Shown: positions 9,300 through 18,951, counted from the first letter of the stretch. The stretch: DNA of 64,000 bases from Marinobacter iranensis (GCF_029207565.1 NZ_JANCMW010000003.1:274707-338706), one strand, 5' to 3'. Notes: generated by a model not told the origin, from the sequence alone. Numbers and translations: made by a program.

Positions 9300-10373
9300 A
9301 TGACTGATTTTGAAACCCTGAACGCGCTGCAGGCAGGCTTGGAAGGCTGGTTTTATCCCGGCATAACTGCCCTGCTTTCCGTTGTATTTACCTTCCTGGT
9401 GTACAAGGGCGTGCTGGCCGTCGTTCAACGGTTGACCCGCAGCAGGACCGTTCCCCGGCTCTTCCTGGATGCCTCTTCGACCGCCCTGGGCGTTGTCATT
9501 GCCCTCGTGGTGCTCAACGGTGTGCTGGAGGCAGCCTCGCCCGACTTGCCGCTGCTAAGCCACTTTCAGCACGCGGCAACCCTGTTGCTGATTGTGGCGG
9601 TCACCTGGGCCCTGGTCCGCTGCACCTCCGCTATCGGCGATGTTATTGTCTCCCTGAATCCGGTACTGGAAGGCCAGTGGAAACGCGCCCGCAAGGTGGA
9701 AACGCAAACGCGGTTTCTGGTGAGGGTGCTGAACATTCTTATCGTCATTGTGGGCCTGGGCGCGGCGCTGGTGACCTTCGAGCCGGTTCGCCACCTGGGC
9801 AGCAGCCTGCTGGCGTCGGCGGGTATTGGCGGCATTATTCTCGGCTTTGCCGCCAAGCCGGTGCTGGGCAACCTGTTGGCGGGCATGCAGATCGCTTTGA
9901 CCCAGCCATTCCGCATCGACGACGTGCTCCATGTGCAGGGCGAGTGGTGCTGGGTGGAGGAGGTGACTGCAACTTACGTGGTGCTGAGAGTGTGGGACCT
10001 GCGGCGGCTGGTGGTGCCGCTGCAATGGTTCATCGAGAATCCGTTCCAGAACTGGTCAAGGAACGACACCGAAATGATGGGAACGGTGTTCATCAACGTC
10101 GATTACTCCATGCCCATCGAGCCCCTGCGCACCGAGTTCGACAGGCTTCTGAAGCAGGCGCCAGAGTGGGACGGCAAGACCAACATCGTACAGGTGACCG
10201 AAGCGGCCGATACCAACATTCAGGTGCGCTTCCTGTTGAGCGCCAGAGATTCAAGCGCCCTGTGGAATCTCCGCTGCGCAATCCGCGAGGGCCTGATCAC
10301 CTTCATCCAGGAGCAGTTCCCCGAGCACCTTCCGCGCGTCCGCGCCAGGCTGGTGGAAAAGCCGGAGCAGTAG
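9300..10373 (+). CDS. Small-conductance mechanosensitive channel, MscS family
   Basis: A 357-residue inner-membrane protein. Hydrophobic segments lie near residues 18-40, 60-80 and 85-105. A pore-lining TM3-type glycine/alanine-rich helix follows (LLASAGIGGIILGFAAKPVLGN in part) and then the beta domain (QPFRIDDVLHVQGEWCWVEEV). It opens on membrane tension to release osmolytes. ATG 9300 is preferred over an in-frame TTG at 9294. The gene is divergent from the Nmad3-like gene and convergent with cheV. Confidence 0.9.
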   Translation: MTDFETLNALQAGLEGWFYPGITALLSVVFTFLVYKGVLAVVQRLTRSRTVPRLFLDASSTALGVVIALVVLNGVLEAASPDLPLLSHFQHAATLLLIVAVTWALVRCTSAIGDVIVSLNPVLEGQWKRARKVETQTRFLVRVLNILIVIVGLGAALVTFEPVRHLGSSLLASAGIGGIILGFAAKPVLGNLLAGMQIALTQPFRIDDVLHVQGEWCWVEEVTATYVVLRVWDLRRLVVPLQWFIENPFQNWSRNDTEMMGTVFINVDYSMPIEPLRTEFDRLLKQAPEWDGKTNIVQVTEAADTNIQVRFLLSARDSSALWNLRCAIREGLITFIQEQFPEHLPRVRARLVEKPEQ

Positions 10374-10376
10374 CGA

Positions 10377-11261
10377 TCAGCCCCGCTCTGCTCCACGCAG
10401 CATAGCGTGCAGCAACTCTTCCGCATCAAACTTGGTCAATGCCTCGTCCGCGCCCACCTGTTTGGCGTAGCTCACGCTCATCTCGCTGTTCAGGGAGGTG
10501 TGAAGAATGATGTACGGTTGCTTCAGCGAACTGTTGTCCCGCACATTAAAGGTCAGCTCATAGCCGTCCAGCCCTGGCATTTCGATGTCGCTCACCAGGA
10601 CATCAATGGGCTTGCCTTCGCCGTCGGAGTTGAGCATCAGATCCAGCGCATCCTGGCCGTTGGTGGTCACGAAATAGCTCACATCCTTGCTGTCCAGCGC
10701 GTCGGACAGCTGCTTTCGCGCTACCTGGGAGTCATCCACAAGCAGTATGTTCAGGCCTTTCAGGGTTTCCCGCTGCACGTCCGTCAGTGCCACGTCACGG
10801 GGATTGACGGACTCAGGGTACACCCGCGCCAGCAGCAGTTCCACATCCAGCAACTGAACAATCTGGTCCTCAATGGTCACCAGGCCGGTGATGAAGGCCC
10901 GGTCGCCCAGGCTCTTGGGCGGTGGCGTCACATCCTTCCAGTCCGTCTCGACGATCTTCCGCACGCTGCGCACCAGGAAGCCGATTTCCCGGCGCTGGAT
11001 GTCGGTTATGATGATGGAGGCGGTCTTGCGTTCTTCAACCGTCAGTGGCGGATAGCCCACCGCTGCCGCCATATCGATCACCGGCACCGCCGAACCCCGA
11101 AAACTCATGGTGCCGACCACCGCTGAATGGCTGTGGGGCAGCTTGGTCAGCGGCACAAAGGGCATGATCTCCCGGATTTTCAGGGTGCCCAGGCCAAAGG
11201 GCCTATGGCTTGTCAGATAGAACAGCAACAGTTTCTGGGGGTGCTTGGTGCCCTCGGCCAT
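10377..11261 (-). CDS. cheV: Chemotaxis coupling protein CheV (CheW-like plus receiver)
   Basis: A 294-residue protein with a CheW-like domain (residues about 8-155, including IREIMPFVPLTKLP and MSFRGSAVPVIDM) and a C-terminal receiver domain. The latter has NILLVDDSQVARKQL, the phospho-acceptor Asp in LVSDIEMPGLDGYEL, a conserved Thr (HTSL) and Lys (LTKFD). CheV couples chemoreceptors to CheA and may buffer phosphate flow. It stands alone, away from any che operon in this window. Confidence 0.93.
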   Translation of the reverse strand: MAEGTKHPQKLLLFYLTSHRPFGLGTLKIREIMPFVPLTKLPHSHSAVVGTMSFRGSAVPVIDMAAAVGYPPLTVEERKTASIIITDIQRREIGFLVRSVRKIVETDWKDVTPPPKSLGDRAFITGLVTIEDQIVQLLDVELLLARVYPESVNPRDVALTDVQRETLKGLNILLVDDSQVARKQLSDALDSKDVSYFVTTNGQDALDLMLNSDGEGKPIDVLVSDIEMPGLDGYELTFNVRDNSSLKQPYIILHTSLNSEMSVSYAKQVGADEALTKFDAEELLHAMLRGAERG

Positions 11262-11376
11262 AACCTTGTAACCTGTCTGGATCTTTGCGAGAAGTATAAC
11301 AGGCCGACAATATCATGCCGGCCCACCTGAAATTGTAAGATTTTGCAGCCGCCGCGCTACCCGAGATGAACGCCCG

Positions 11377-12381
11377 ATGAAGAACCTGACCTTCTCTTCC
11401 CACTACGCCAGGTCCGTCCTTTACGGCCTGGAGAAGGCGGGCGGCTATTCCGATGAACTACTACGTAATAACGGCATTGACCCGGAATTCATTAACTCAC
11501 CACGAGCGCGGGTGCCCACCGAACAGTTCATTCGCCTGTTCCGCCTGGTGTGGGGCAAGCTGGATGACGAATTCATGGGCCGCACCAACCAGCCCTGCCG
11601 TGTAGGACACTTCCATCTGATGGGGTCGCTGGTGGTGCACAGCGACAACCTGGAAGAGGTGATCCGCCAGAGCATTCGCTGCTACCGGCTGTTTTCCGAC
11701 GACATTGTGATTGAGCTGGACACCAGCGGCGAGGATGTGGAGCTGAGCATCACCCACCGCCACCCGGAGCTGGACCCGGACAACTTCCTGGTGGAGTGGC
11801 TGTTGCTGGTATGGCACCGCCTGGTGGGCTGGCTGATCGGCCGCAAGATCGTACTCAGTCACGCCACTTTCCAGCATGAACTGCCGGGCCACTTCGATGA
11901 GTACCGCTTCGTATTTCCCTGCCAGTGTTTCTTCAATCGCGACCGCAACAGCCTGTTCTTCAGCCGCAACTACCTGGATATGCCGGTGACCCGCACGCCG
12001 GCGGAGCTGGACGACTTCATCTCCCAGTCACCCCGCAAAATGCTGATCTGGACCGATGAGGATGACAGCCTGACCACGCGGGTGCGGCAGATCCTGGAAA
12101 GCGTGGAAGACGAACGGTTACCCACCCAGGAGCAGATGGCCGGGCAACTGCACATGACGGCCTATACCCTGTCGCGGAAGCTGAAGGCGGAGGGCAGTTC
12201 CTACCAGAAGATCAAGGACAACCTGCGACGGGACCAGGCGGTGATCATGCTCACGCGGCAGAACCTGACTGTGTCGGAGATTTCGTCACAGTTGGGGTTT
12301 GCCGAGCCCGGCGCCTTTTCCCGTGCCTTCAAGCACTGGACCGGGCTCAGCCCACTGGCCTACCGTAAGCAGGACCAGTAG
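11377..12381 (+). CDS. AraC-family transcriptional regulator
   Basis: A 334-residue protein. The N-terminal portion (about 1-230) resembles the Arabinose_bd domain of OruR/ArgR-like AraC regulators. The C-terminal double HTH (about 240-334) contains LPTQEQMAGQLHMTAYTLSRKL (in part) and the second-helix motif ISSQLGFAEPGAFSRAFKHW, followed by TGLSPLAYR. It ends 12 bases before the stop of the convergent thiolase gene. The adjacent acyl-CoA unit is a possible target, but nothing in the sequence proves it. Confidence 0.93.
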   Translation: MKNLTFSSHYARSVLYGLEKAGGYSDELLRNNGIDPEFINSPRARVPTEQFIRLFRLVWGKLDDEFMGRTNQPCRVGHFHLMGSLVVHSDNLEEVIRQSIRCYRLFSDDIVIELDTSGEDVELSITHRHPELDPDNFLVEWLLLVWHRLVGWLIGRKIVLSHATFQHELPGHFDEYRFVFPCQCFFNRDRNSLFFSRNYLDMPVTRTPAELDDFISQSPRKMLIWTDEDDSLTTRVRQILESVEDERLPTQEQMAGQLHMTAYTLSRKLKAEGSSYQKIKDNLRRDQAVIMLTRQNLTVSEISSQLGFAEPGAFSRAFKHWTGLSPLAYRKQDQ

Positions 12382-12393
12382 TTTCCAGAGGTT

Positions 12394-13575
12394 TTACAGC
12401 AGTTCGATCGCCACGGCGGTACCTTCCCCGCCACCAATGCACAGGGACGCCACACCGCGTTTGAGGCCACGCTGTTTCAGGGCGTTGATCAAGGTGATCA
12501 TGATCCGCGACCCTGAGGAGCCAATGGGATGGCCGAGGGCGCAGGCGCCTCCGTGGACGTTGACCTTGTTGGCATCGAGCCCAAGCTCGTTGATGGCGGC
12601 CAGGGTGACCACGGCGAAGGCTTCGTTGATTTCGAACAGATCGACGTCGTCGCGGCTCCAGCCGGCTTTTTTCAGTACCTTTTCGATGGCACCGATGGGC
12701 GCGAGGGTGAACTCGGCCGGCAGGCGGGCGTGGGTGGCGTGGGCGACGATTCTGGCCTGGGGCACCAGGCCACGGGCGTCGGCTTCGGCCGCAGAGGCCA
12801 GTACCATAGCGGAGGCGCCGTCGCTGATGGAGCTGGCGTTGGCGGCGGTAACGGAGCCGTCTTTGGCGAAGGCCGGTTTGAGATGGGGGATTTTCTCGGG
12901 TTTGGCCTTGCCGGGTTGTTCGTCGGTGTCGACTTCGGTGTCGCCGCCACGGCCGGAGACGGTGACCGATACGATTTCATCCCGGAACCAGCCATTCTCG
13001 ATGGCGGCAAGGGATTTCTGCAGTGAGCCGATGGCGAATTCGTCCATGGCCTGGCGGCTGATGTCGTATTTGTCGGCGGTGCGCTGGGCGAAGACGCCCA
13101 TGAGGCCGCCTTCGTAGGCGTCTTCGAGGCCGTCGAGGAACATGGAGTCCATGATCTGGCCGTGGCCCATGCGGTAGCCGCCGCGGGCTTTGGGCAGCAG
13201 GTACGGTGCCTGGCTCATGTTTTCCATGCCGCCGGCGACCATGATGTTGTTGGTGCCGGCTTTGATCTGGTCGTGGGCCATGATGACGGCTTGCATGCCG
13301 GAGCCGCACATTTTGTTGACGGTGGTGCAGCCGCTGGAGTCGGGGATGCCGGAGGCGCGGGAGGCCTGTCTCGCCGGTGCCTGGCCGAGGCCGCCCGGCA
13401 GTACGCAGCCCATGATGACTTCCTGGATGTCTGCCGGTTGCAGGCCGCTTCTTTCGATGGCTGCTTTGATGGAGGTGGCGCCCAGGTCCGGGGAACGCAC
13501 GGAGCTCAGGTCGCCCATCATTCCGCCCATGGGGGTTCTGGCGGAGCCTGCTATTACTACGTCGTTGCTGTTCAT
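12394..13575 (-). CDS. Acetyl-CoA C-acyltransferase (thiolase)
   Basis: A 393-residue thiolase. The nucleophilic Cys is C90 in CTTVNKMCGSGMQ; the C-terminal signatures GHPIGSSGSR and CIGGGEGTA carry the His and second Cys. It cleaves 3-ketoacyl-CoA with CoA. The start MNSNDVVIAG is chosen over an in-frame extension because the extension reads through the hairpin repeat at 13603-13712. It is the last gene of the minus-strand unit ligase-SDR-dehydrogenase-thiolase. With the HSD17B10-like SDR, a role in 2-methylacetoacetyl-CoA (isoleucine-type) or short-chain cleavage is plausible (inference). Confidence 0.93.
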   Translation of the reverse strand: MNSNDVVIAGSARTPMGGMMGDLSSVRSPDLGATSIKAAIERSGLQPADIQEVIMGCVLPGGLGQAPARQASRASGIPDSSGCTTVNKMCGSGMQAVIMAHDQIKAGTNNIMVAGGMENMSQAPYLLPKARGGYRMGHGQIMDSMFLDGLEDAYEGGLMGVFAQRTADKYDISRQAMDEFAIGSLQKSLAAIENGWFRDEIVSVTVSGRGGDTEVDTDEQPGKAKPEKIPHLKPAFAKDGSVTAANASSISDGASAMVLASAAEADARGLVPQARIVAHATHARLPAEFTLAPIGAIEKVLKKAGWSRDDVDLFEINEAFAVVTLAAINELGLDANKVNVHGGACALGHPIGSSGSRIMITLINALKQRGLKRGVASLCIGGGEGTAVAIELL

Positions 13576-13602
13576 TTCTTTAATCCTCTGATTTCGGTGC
13601 AA

Positions 13603-13712
13603 GGCCGTGTGGGTGACCTTCCTCCGGGACACGCTGTAAATACGTCCCTGTACGCTCGACAAAAGCCATCCATGGCTTTTGACGGTCCCGGAGGAAGGTC
13701 ACCCACCCGGCC
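13603..13712 (-). repeat. Long-hairpin intergenic repeat, copy 1
   Basis: Outer arms 13609-13630 and 13685-13706 are perfectly complementary over 22 bp, extended by GGCC on both sides. Read on the minus strand, the loop holds an inner hairpin (CAAAAGCC, ATGGAT, GGCTTTTG) and then the core GAGCGTACAGGGACGTATTT followed by ACAGCGTGT. The core is shared with copies at 36371, 37735 and 43221, but the arm sequence is unique. It lies between co-directional acyl-CoA dehydrogenase and thiolase genes, oriented with their transcription. Confidence 0.9.
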
Positions 13713-13742
13713 CCCAGATTGTGAGACGGATGTTCGTCTTGG

Positions 13743-14894
13743 CTATGCTTTACCCAAGACAGACCGGGCAATAATTTCTTTCATTACTTCGGATGTACCG
13801 CCGTATATTCTCTGTACCCTCGCATCGATAAACGCTCTCGAAATCGGGTACTCGCTGGTGTAGCCGTAACCGCCAAACAACTGCAGGCAACCATCCGCTA
13901 CCCGGCACTGCATTTCTGTGGCGCTGTACTTGGCCATGGAGGCGGTCGGGGCGTCGAGTTCGCCTTTTTCGTACAGTGCGATGCATTCGTCGACGAAGGC
14001 GCGGTTGACGCGGCAGTCGGTTTCCATGCGGGCGATTTCGAAGCGGGTGTTTTGCAGTTGGGCCAGTTTCTGGCCGAACAGTTCCCGTTCCTGGGCGTAG
14101 TTAATCGTAAGGTCCAGGGCGCCGCGGGCGGCGGCGACGCCGAGGGCGCCGATGACCAGGCGTTCGCGGGGGAGTTCGCGCATGAGGTACATGAAGCCCT
14201 GGCCTTCTTCGCCCAGCAGTGCCGACGCAGGGATGCGCATGTCGGAGAAGAAGAGTTCCGAGGTGTCGCCGGAGTGTTGGCCGATTTTGTCGAGGTTGCG
14301 GCCTTTGCTGTAGCCCGGTAATGAGGTGTCTACCAGGAACAGGCTGATGCCACGGGCGCCGGCTTTGGGGTCGGTTTTGGCGGCGACGATGACCATGTCG
14401 GCGTGTTGGCCGTTGGTGATGAAGGTCTTGGAGCCGTTGAGGATGTAGTCGTCCCCGTCTTTCACGGCACTGGTACGGATGGCCTGGAGGTCGCTGCCGG
14501 CGCCGGGTTCGGTCATGGCGATGGCGCCGACGGCTTCGCCGGAGACCATTTTGGGCAGCCAATACTGGCGCTGTTCCTCGTTGCCGATGTGGCTGAGGTA
14601 CGGCGCGACGATGTCGGAGTGGACCATCACGTTGGTGGACAATGCGCCGAAGCCCATGCGGGCCATTTCTTCGCCTACCACCACGGAGTACAGGAAGGGC
14701 GCGCCGCAGCCGCCCCAGTCTTCGGGTACGTCGACGCACAGCATGCCGGCGTTGCCCAGGGTGTTCCAGAGTTCCCGGGGAACGATGCCGGATTTTTCCC
14801 AGGCTTCGTAGTGGGGGGTCACCTCGGTTTCCAGGGCCTTGATGACGGATTCCCGGAACATGTCGAGCTCTTCTTTATCAACAACGCTGGTCAT
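13743..14894 (-). CDS. Acyl-CoA dehydrogenase
   Basis: A 383-residue FAD enzyme with the usual three-domain layout. The signature AIAMTEPGAGSDLQAIRTSA (in part) is followed by the FAD-contact FITNGQHADM, and the C-terminal helix bundle contains QLFGGYGYTSEYPISRAFIDAR (in part) and IYGGTSEVMKEI. It oxidises an acyl-CoA to 2-enoyl-CoA, passing electrons to ETF. ATG 14894 follows AAGGAG at six bases; the upstream in-frame ATG at 14921 lacks this. Chain-length specificity is not readable. The neighbouring SDR, thiolase and ligase make a near-complete beta-oxidation set, lacking only an enoyl-CoA hydratase. Confidence 0.93.
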   Translation of the reverse strand: MTSVVDKEELDMFRESVIKALETEVTPHYEAWEKSGIVPRELWNTLGNAGMLCVDVPEDWGGCGAPFLYSVVVGEEMARMGFGALSTNVMVHSDIVAPYLSHIGNEEQRQYWLPKMVSGEAVGAIAMTEPGAGSDLQAIRTSAVKDGDDYILNGSKTFITNGQHADMVIVAAKTDPKAGARGISLFLVDTSLPGYSKGRNLDKIGQHSGDTSELFFSDMRIPASALLGEEGQGFMYLMRELPRERLVIGALGVAAARGALDLTINYAQERELFGQKLAQLQNTRFEIARMETDCRVNRAFVDECIALYEKGELDAPTASMAKYSATEMQCRVADGCLQLFGGYGYTSEYPISRAFIDARVQRIYGGTSEVMKEIIARSVLGKA

Positions 14895-14926
14895 GGTTGT
14901 CTCCTTCAATTGCTTGGGCACCGGAA

Positions 14927-15688
14927 TTACCGGGGCGCCATTCGCAGGGCGTTGTCGAGGCGGATTACCTCGCCGTTGAGGATCGGGTTACGCACCATCT
15001 GGTCCACCAGCATGCCGAATTCCTCGGCCTTGCCCAGGCGTTTGGGGAACGGCAGTGTGGCGGCCAGGCTGTCCTGCACTTCCTGGGGCATGCCGGCCAT
15101 CATCGGGGTCATGAAAATGCCCGGTGCGATGGTGTTTACGCGGATGCCTTCCCGCGCCAGTTCCCGTGCGGACTGCAATGTCATCGCCACAACGCCGCCC
15201 TTGGAGGCGCTGTAGGCGGCCTGGCCGATCTGGCCTTCAAAGGCCGCAACAGAAGCGGTGGATATCACCACGCCCCGTTCGCCATCGGCGTTGGGTTCGC
15301 GCTGGGCCATGTCGGCGGCGGCCAGGCGCATGATGTTGAAGGTGCCTACCAGGTTAACCTGGATAACCTTGTTGAAGTTCTCCAGCGGCATGGGGCCGTC
15401 CTTGCCGAGGATCTTGGCGGCGGGCGCGATGCCGGCGCAATTGACGGCGATGCCGCACAGGCCGTGGGCGTCTCGGGCGGCTTTAACAGCGGCTTCGGCG
15501 CTTTCGGCGGAGGACACGTCGCACTCGATGAACACGCCACCAATGTCCCTGGCGACGGCTTCGCCCTTCTCTTTCGACAGGTCGAAAATGGCCACTTTAC
15601 AGCCGGCCGCGGCCAGTGCGCGGGCGGCGCCTTCGCCGAGGCCTGAAGCGCCACCGGTCACAATGGCTGGTACACCTTGAAATTCCAT
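14927..15688 (-). CDS. Short-chain dehydrogenase, 3-hydroxyacyl-CoA dehydrogenase type (HSD17B10/IvdG-like)
   Basis: A 253-residue classical SDR with the NAD motif VTGGASGLGEGAARAL at residues 11-26, the aspartate FDLS after beta-2 giving NAD preference, NCAGIAPA, and the catalytic Ser...Tyr-x3-Lys in STASVAAFEGQIGQAAYSASKGG (in part). The motif PFPKRLGKAEEFGMLV and its length match type-10 17-beta-HSD / 3-hydroxy-2-methylbutyryl-CoA dehydrogenases, a step of isoleucine degradation. It sits 32 bases upstream of the acyl-CoA dehydrogenase start in the same direction. Confidence 0.9.
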   Translation of the reverse strand: MEFQGVPAIVTGGASGLGEGAARALAAAGCKVAIFDLSKEKGEAVARDIGGVFIECDVSSAESAEAAVKAARDAHGLCGIAVNCAGIAPAAKILGKDGPMPLENFNKVIQVNLVGTFNIMRLAAADMAQREPNADGERGVVISTASVAAFEGQIGQAAYSASKGGVVAMTLQSARELAREGIRVNTIAPGIFMTPMMAGMPQEVQDSLAATLPFPKRLGKAEEFGMLVDQMVRNPILNGEVIRLDNALRMAPR

Positions 15689-15877
15689 GTCTGTCTCCTG
15701 GTATCAGCATCGCCGGCGCAGCCCCAAAGGCCCGCCGGCAATCCGTTCGAATGTGGATATGGGATCAGTCTGTCTCAGTCACCTCCTGGGCGCCATGACA
15801 TAACCGGGCAGGAAATTTGATAAAAATTGACACCCCGGGGTCAAAACCGCGCCGGCCCCGGGGCTTACAGCAGGCGG

Positions 15878-17506
15878 TCAGAGCTTTTTTGCGTCGTCCC
15901 GCAACACGAACTTCTGGATCTTGCCGGTGGAGGTTTTTGGCAGTTCACTGAACACAATGGTCTTGGGTACCTTGAACTTGGCCATGCGCTCCCTGCAGAA
16001 GGCGATGATGTCGTCTTCACTGACATCCCCGGCCTCCGGCTTCAGGGTCACGAAGGCACAGGGCGTCTCGCCCCACTTCTCGTCCGGCCTGGCCACCACG
16101 GCGGCTTCGAGGATATCGGGGTGGCGATAGAGCACGTCTTCCACCTCAATGGTGGAGATGTTCTCGCCGCCGGAGATAATGATGTCCTTCAACCGGTCCT
16201 TGATCTCCGCGTAGCCATCGGCGTGCCACACCGCCAGGTCGCCGGTGTGGAACCAGCCGCCCCGCAGGGCTTCCTCGGTGGCCTTGGGGTTTTTCAGGTA
16301 ACCCTTCATCACCGTGTTGCCACGCAGGAAAATCTCGCCGATGGTCTTGCCGTCTTTCGGCACCGCTTCCATGCTCTCCGGGTCCCCCACCATCATGCCG
16401 GCCAGGGTGTGGTAACGAACCCCCTGCCGCGCCTTGATGCGGGCTCGGTCTTCCACCGGCAGGTCGTCCCATTCGGATTTCCAGGCGCACACGGTGACCG
16501 GGCCATACACCTCGGTCAGGCCGTAAACGTGGGTCACGCGGATGCCCATCTCTTCAATCGCCTCAATCACCTTGGCCGGGGGCGCGGCGCCGGCGGTCAT
16601 CGCCTGCACGGTATGGCTGAAGCTGGATTTCGAGGCTTCCGAAGCACCCAGCAGGGTATTCAGCACAATCGGCGCACCGCACATATGGCTGACCTTGTGC
16701 TCACTGATCAGCTTCAGGATCTTCTCCGGGTCCACCTTGCGCAGGCACACATGGGTGCCGGCAAACGCGGTGATGGTCCAGGGGAAACACCAGCCGTTGC
16801 AGTGGAACATCGGGAGGGTCCATAGATAGACGGGATGCATGCCCATGGACCACACCGCCTGATTGCCCATGGCGTTCTCATAGGCCCCGCGATGGTGGTA
16901 CACCACTCCTTTCGGGTTGCCGGTGGTGCCGGAGGTATAGCACAGCGAGATCGCATCCCACTCATCCGCCGGCATCTGCCAGTCAAATTCCGGATCGCCG
17001 CTGGCCAGGAAAGCCTCGTAGTCCAGGCCACTCACCTGGGTGCCACCACCGCCGAGTTCCGGATCATTGACGTCAATTACCTGCGGCGGGTTATCCAGCA
17101 GGCTGACGGCTTCATTGATAACCTCGCCAAACTCCCGGTCTGCAATCAGCACCTTGGCTTCGCCATGCTCCAGCATGAAGGCAATGGTCTTCGCATCCAG
17201 GCGGGTGTTCAGCGCATTCAGCACCGCGCCCAGCATGGGGACACCGAAATGGCATTCCAGCATTTCGGGAATGTTCGGCAGCATCGCCGCCACCGTATCC
17301 CCCTTGCCAACCCCCTTCGCGGCCAGGGCGGACGATAGCCGGCGGCAGCGCTCATAGGTTTCTCGCCAGTTGCGGCGAACCTTGCCATGGATCACAGCCG
17401 GGTATTCCGGATATACGCTGGCGGTGCGCACCAGAAAATCCAGCGGTGTCAGGGTCGCGTGGTTTGCATCGGTGGGCTCAAGGCCCTGATCAAAGATCGA
17501 AGCCAT
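15878..17506 (-). CDS. AMP-forming acyl-CoA synthetase
   Basis: A 542-residue ANL-superfamily ligase. The P-loop [12 protein letters not shown] lies near residue 195, with the A5 motif YGLTEVYGP, the hinge-region KDIIISGGENISTIEVED (A8) and the C-terminal PKTSTGKIQKF containing the catalytic Lys (A10). It activates a carboxylic acid via acyl-AMP. The overall pattern resembles AlkK/DmdB-type medium-chain or methylmercaptopropionate ligases. A 189-base gap with a CCCCGGGG palindrome (about 15832-15841) separates it from the SDR gene, so it may have its own terminator or share a promoter. Confidence 0.92.
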   Translation of the reverse strand: MASIFDQGLEPTDANHATLTPLDFLVRTASVYPEYPAVIHGKVRRNWRETYERCRRLSSALAAKGVGKGDTVAAMLPNIPEMLECHFGVPMLGAVLNALNTRLDAKTIAFMLEHGEAKVLIADREFGEVINEAVSLLDNPPQVIDVNDPELGGGGTQVSGLDYEAFLASGDPEFDWQMPADEWDAISLCYTSGTTGNPKGVVYHHRGAYENAMGNQAVWSMGMHPVYLWTLPMFHCNGWCFPWTITAFAGTHVCLRKVDPEKILKLISEHKVSHMCGAPIVLNTLLGASEASKSSFSHTVQAMTAGAAPPAKVIEAIEEMGIRVTHVYGLTEVYGPVTVCAWKSEWDDLPVEDRARIKARQGVRYHTLAGMMVGDPESMEAVPKDGKTIGEIFLRGNTVMKGYLKNPKATEEALRGGWFHTGDLAVWHADGYAEIKDRLKDIIISGGENISTIEVEDVLYRHPDILEAAVVARPDEKWGETPCAFVTLKPEAGDVSEDDIIAFCRERMAKFKVPKTIVFSELPKTSTGKIQKFVLRDDAKKL

Positions 17507-17595
17507 ACAGGTCTCCTGGTGTTGTTTTTCAACACCTGACTATAGGGCACAGCCGACGTTTCAGCGAGCCCCCGAAGCCGCTCCCCTCCCTGACC

Positions 17596-18951
17596 TCAGG
17601 ACTGGTTCAGTCGCGCCATCGCATCCAGTAACTCAGACGTCTTTTCCCTCATCAGGGCAATATCCCCCCGTGACTCCACATTCAGCCGGACCAGCGGTTC
17701 GGTATTCGACATCCGGAGGTTGAAGCGCCAGCGCTCAAATTCAACACTCAGGCCATCAACGTGGCTGACAGACAACGCGTCCGCGCCGTAAATTTTCTCG
17801 ATGGTACTAATCAGCCGGGCGGGATCATCAACAGTGCGGTTGATTTCGCCGCTGGCGGGATAAGCCTCAATACGGGCATCGATCAACGATGACAGCGGCT
17901 GACCGGTCTGGCAAAGCCGCTCGGCAACCAGGAGCCAGGGAATCATGCCGCTGTCGCAGTAGGCAAAGTCGCGGAAATAATGGTGGGCACTCATCTCGCC
18001 CCCATACAACGCATCTTCCTCGCGCATACGCTGCTTGATAAACGCGTGCCCGGTCTTGCTCTCAATGGGAGTACCGCCCGCAGCCAGAACCAGGTCACGG
18101 GTGTTCCAGGTCAGCCGCGGATCGTGAATGATATTGCCACCACCAACCTTACGCAGGAACTGGTCGGCCAGCAGGCCCACAATATAGTAGCCTTCGATAA
18201 ACCGGCCCTTCTCGTCAAAGAAGAAACAACGGTCGTAATCGCCATCCCAGGCAATGCCCATATCCGCGCCTTCGCGCAATACCGCCTCGGCCGTGACCGC
18301 CCGGTTCTCCTCAAGAAGCGGGTTCGGAACCCCGTTGGGGAAATGCCCGTCCGGTTCATGGTGCAACCGCACGAACTCGAAGGGCAGCCAGCGGGCCAGC
18401 GAGTCGATGACCGGGCCTGCGCCGCCGTTACCGGCATTGACCACCACCTTCAGCGGCTTGATCGTGCTCCCGTCGATATAACCGAGTAAATGATGGATGT
18501 AATCAGGCTCCACATCCAGGTTCTCCGAGCGCCCGGGAACCGGCGCGTCCTCGAACGGCAGGGATACCCTGTCGCGAATGATCTCAAGGCCATTATCCGA
18601 GCTGATCGGGCGCGATTCGCGGCCCACCAGTTTCATACCGTTGTGGTCCCTGGGGTTGTGGCTGGCCGTTACCATAATGCCCCCATCCATGTTGTAGTGG
18701 CTGGTGGCAAAATAGATCTGCTCGGTGCCACACAGACCGACGTCGTAGACATCCGCGCCGGCGGCCATCAGCCCGGAGTTCAAGGCGGAGGCAATCTCGG
18801 GGCTCGATAAGCGGATATCGTACCCCACCACAACCCGGCGAGCGTCGGTCAGCTCCACGTAGGCCCGCCCGATTCGCTCTGCCAGCTCAGGGTTCAACTG
18901 CTCGGGCACCCGGCCGCGCAGGTCATAGGCCTTAAAACAGGACACGTCCAT
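17596..18951 (-). CDS. algC: Phosphomannomutase/phosphoglucomutase AlgC
   Basis: A 451-residue cytoplasmic enzyme interconverting mannose-6-P and mannose-1-P (and the glucose equivalents). The phosphoserine loop is TASHNPRDHNGMK, the metal loop DGDYDRCFFFD, and the sugar loop GGEMSAHHYF; the phosphate-contact segment RMSNTEPLVRLNVE closes the protein. It starts MDVSCFKAYDLRGRVPE like pseudomonad AlgC. It feeds GDP-mannose synthesis by the AlgA encoded just upstream. In P. aeruginosa algC is unlinked to the alginate operon; here it is the most distal gene of the cluster. Confidence 0.95.
   Translation of the reverse strand: MDVSCFKAYDLRGRVPEQLNPELAERIGRAYVELTDARRVVVGYDIRLSSPEIASALNSGLMAAGADVYDVGLCGTEQIYFATSHYNMDGGIMVTASHNPRDHNGMKLVGRESRPISSDNGLEIIRDRVSLPFEDAPVPGRSENLDVEPDYIHHLLGYIDGSTIKPLKVVVNAGNGGAGPVIDSLARWLPFEFVRLHHEPDGHFPNGVPNPLLEENRAVTAEAVLREGADMGIAWDGDYDRCFFFDEKGRFIEGYYIVGLLADQFLRKVGGGNIIHDPRLTWNTRDLVLAAGGTPIESKTGHAFIKQRMREEDALYGGEMSAHHYFRDFAYCDSGMIPWLLVAERLCQTGQPLSSLIDARIEAYPASGEINRTVDDPARLISTIEKIYGADALSVSHVDGLSVEFERWRFNLRMSNTEPLVRLNVESRGDIALMREKTSELLDAMARLNQS

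Noticed and set aside
15826..15865. Terminator at the CCCCGGGG palindromes before the acyl-CoA ligase stop
   Set aside because: Short palindromes without a T tract and partly inside the end of the ligase region; not convincing as a terminator.
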